Below, piece after piece: positions 5,148 to 5,691 of a DNA stretch of 5,691 bases. The translations under genes were made by a program, and so were the position numbers. The DNA is taken from NCBI GenBank assembly GCA_025929455.1, contig JAICMB010000250.1:1-5691 (forward strand). The letters run 5' to 3'. The notes beneath the pieces are model-generated. The model was not told the DNA's origin. It saw nothing but the letters and a program-made list of their open reading frames with translations, and searched no databases. Position 1 is the stretch's first letter. Each line of letters opens with the position of its first letter. This DNA comes from Bryobacteraceae bacterium. Its GTDB lineage: Bacteria > Acidobacteriota > Terriglobia > Bryobacterales > Bryobacteraceae.

Positions 5148-5691
5148 TTACCGGTTCAGCGGGTACTCGTTAATCCAGTGGAAGCCGCGCTCGAGCAGCG
5201 GGAATTTGCGGTCGGCGATTTTGCGAAGCTTCACGGTATCCGCCTTGCCTCGGGGTCTCAGGACCAGTTCGTTCGAACCGGTCTGCCGGTACGTGTAAAT
5301 GCTCGCCTCTCCATTCGAAAAGACGGTCAACTTATGATGCGCCGCGTCATTTTGATAAAACGACCGCTCGGTCCGCGAATCCGCAAGCTCAATCATAAAA
5401 CCGTATTTGCCGATCAAAACCGTTTTCCATCCTGAACCCGCGGCCTGCTCAACTGCATAGGTACCGGCCAGCGCCGGACGCGGTGATCCATCGCCGTACT
5501 CGCGATACGCGATAAAAGCAGAGTAGAACGTTCCAAGCACCATCGCTGTTACAAGGAGCGGCTTCGCTACCCAGCGCGCCTTTCGGATCCACGGCGCGAA
5601 ACCGAATTCGGCATCGGGCGCCGGCACAGCGCGCCCAAGAAGGAACATGCCGGCCAGCCGCCGCCAATCGGGCACGGCAAGGAAAACGCAC
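5148..5691 (-). CDS. DoxX-like membrane protein, C-terminal part (gene runs off the right edge)
   Basis: The frame stays open to the right edge, giving 180 residues of a longer protein. A GTG at 5675 is in frame but is unlikely to be the start, because the coding-like sequence CVFLAV precedes it. The visible part has a short hydrophobic segment (AGMFLLGRAV), a transmembrane helix (about VAKPLLVTAMVLGTFYSAFIAY), then a soluble beta-rich domain containing GTYAVE, TVFSNGEASIYTYRQTG and a final GFHWINEYPLNR. From memory this tail, especially HWINEYPxNR, is typical of large DoxX-family membrane proteins of acidobacteria and relatives, where the N-terminal helices carry the DoxX domain. Their function is poorly defined. 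The diagnostic N-terminal part is outside the window, so the family call is moderate. It precedes the DUF6624 gene by six bases. Confidence 0.65.
   Translation of the reverse strand, partial: CVFLAVPDWRRLAGMFLLGRAVPAPDAEFGFAPWIRKARWVAKPLLVTAMVLGTFYSAFIAYREYGDGSPRPALAGTYAVEQAAGSGWKTVLIGKYGFMIELADSRTERSFYQNDAAHHKLTVFSNGEASIYTYRQTGSNELVLRPRGKADTVKLRKIADRKFPLLERGFHWINEYPLNR

Overview
The window reads like a G+C-rich chromosome of an environmental bacterium, most likely an acidobacterium of the Bryobacterales/Solibacter type. This rests on recalled resemblance only: the N-terminus of a DUF177/YceD protein at the left edge, a DUF6624 protein, and a DoxX-like membrane protein ending in HWINEYPLNR. 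All intact genes lie on the minus strand, so transcription runs from the right edge to the left. I see no RNA gene, CRISPR array, integrase or complete insertion sequence.

Right block (about 4551-5691): the 3' part of a DoxX-like membrane protein gene, then six bases later a DUF6624 gene; the two probably form one operon. Next comes about 620 bases (3933-4550) with no intact gene. It holds a frameshifted plus-strand relic of the DNA-binding domain of an OmpR/PhoB response regulator, a doubtful short secreted-peptide reading frame, and short tandem repeats. Then follows a SAM-dependent methyltransferase (3129-3932) with clearly lower G+C than its neighbours, probably acquired by transfer.

Central-left block: a 311-base gap (2818-3128) contains a short orphan copy of the 3' end of a DUF6624 gene and a 14-bp palindrome. 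A tightly packed three-gene operon follows: a Gfo/Idh/MocA NAD(P)-dependent oxidoreductase, a sugar phosphate isomerase/epimerase-type TIM barrel, and an exported MBL-fold protein. The first two overlap, and the third overlaps the second by four bases if it starts at CTG. Oxidoreductase plus isomerase suggests oxidation and isomerisation of a sugar, inositol or related compound; the substrate cannot be read from sequence. The MBL protein seems to use a CTG start that supplies a signal peptide, and it has lost two residues of its HxHxDH metal motif.

Left edge: a separate transcription unit begins with an extended -10 promoter and the start of a YceD-like gene, usually found just upstream of rpmF.

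I found no convincing new multi-gene system. The best leads are the CTG-started MBL protein with a degenerate metal site, and the pattern of gene debris around the low-G+C methyltransferase.
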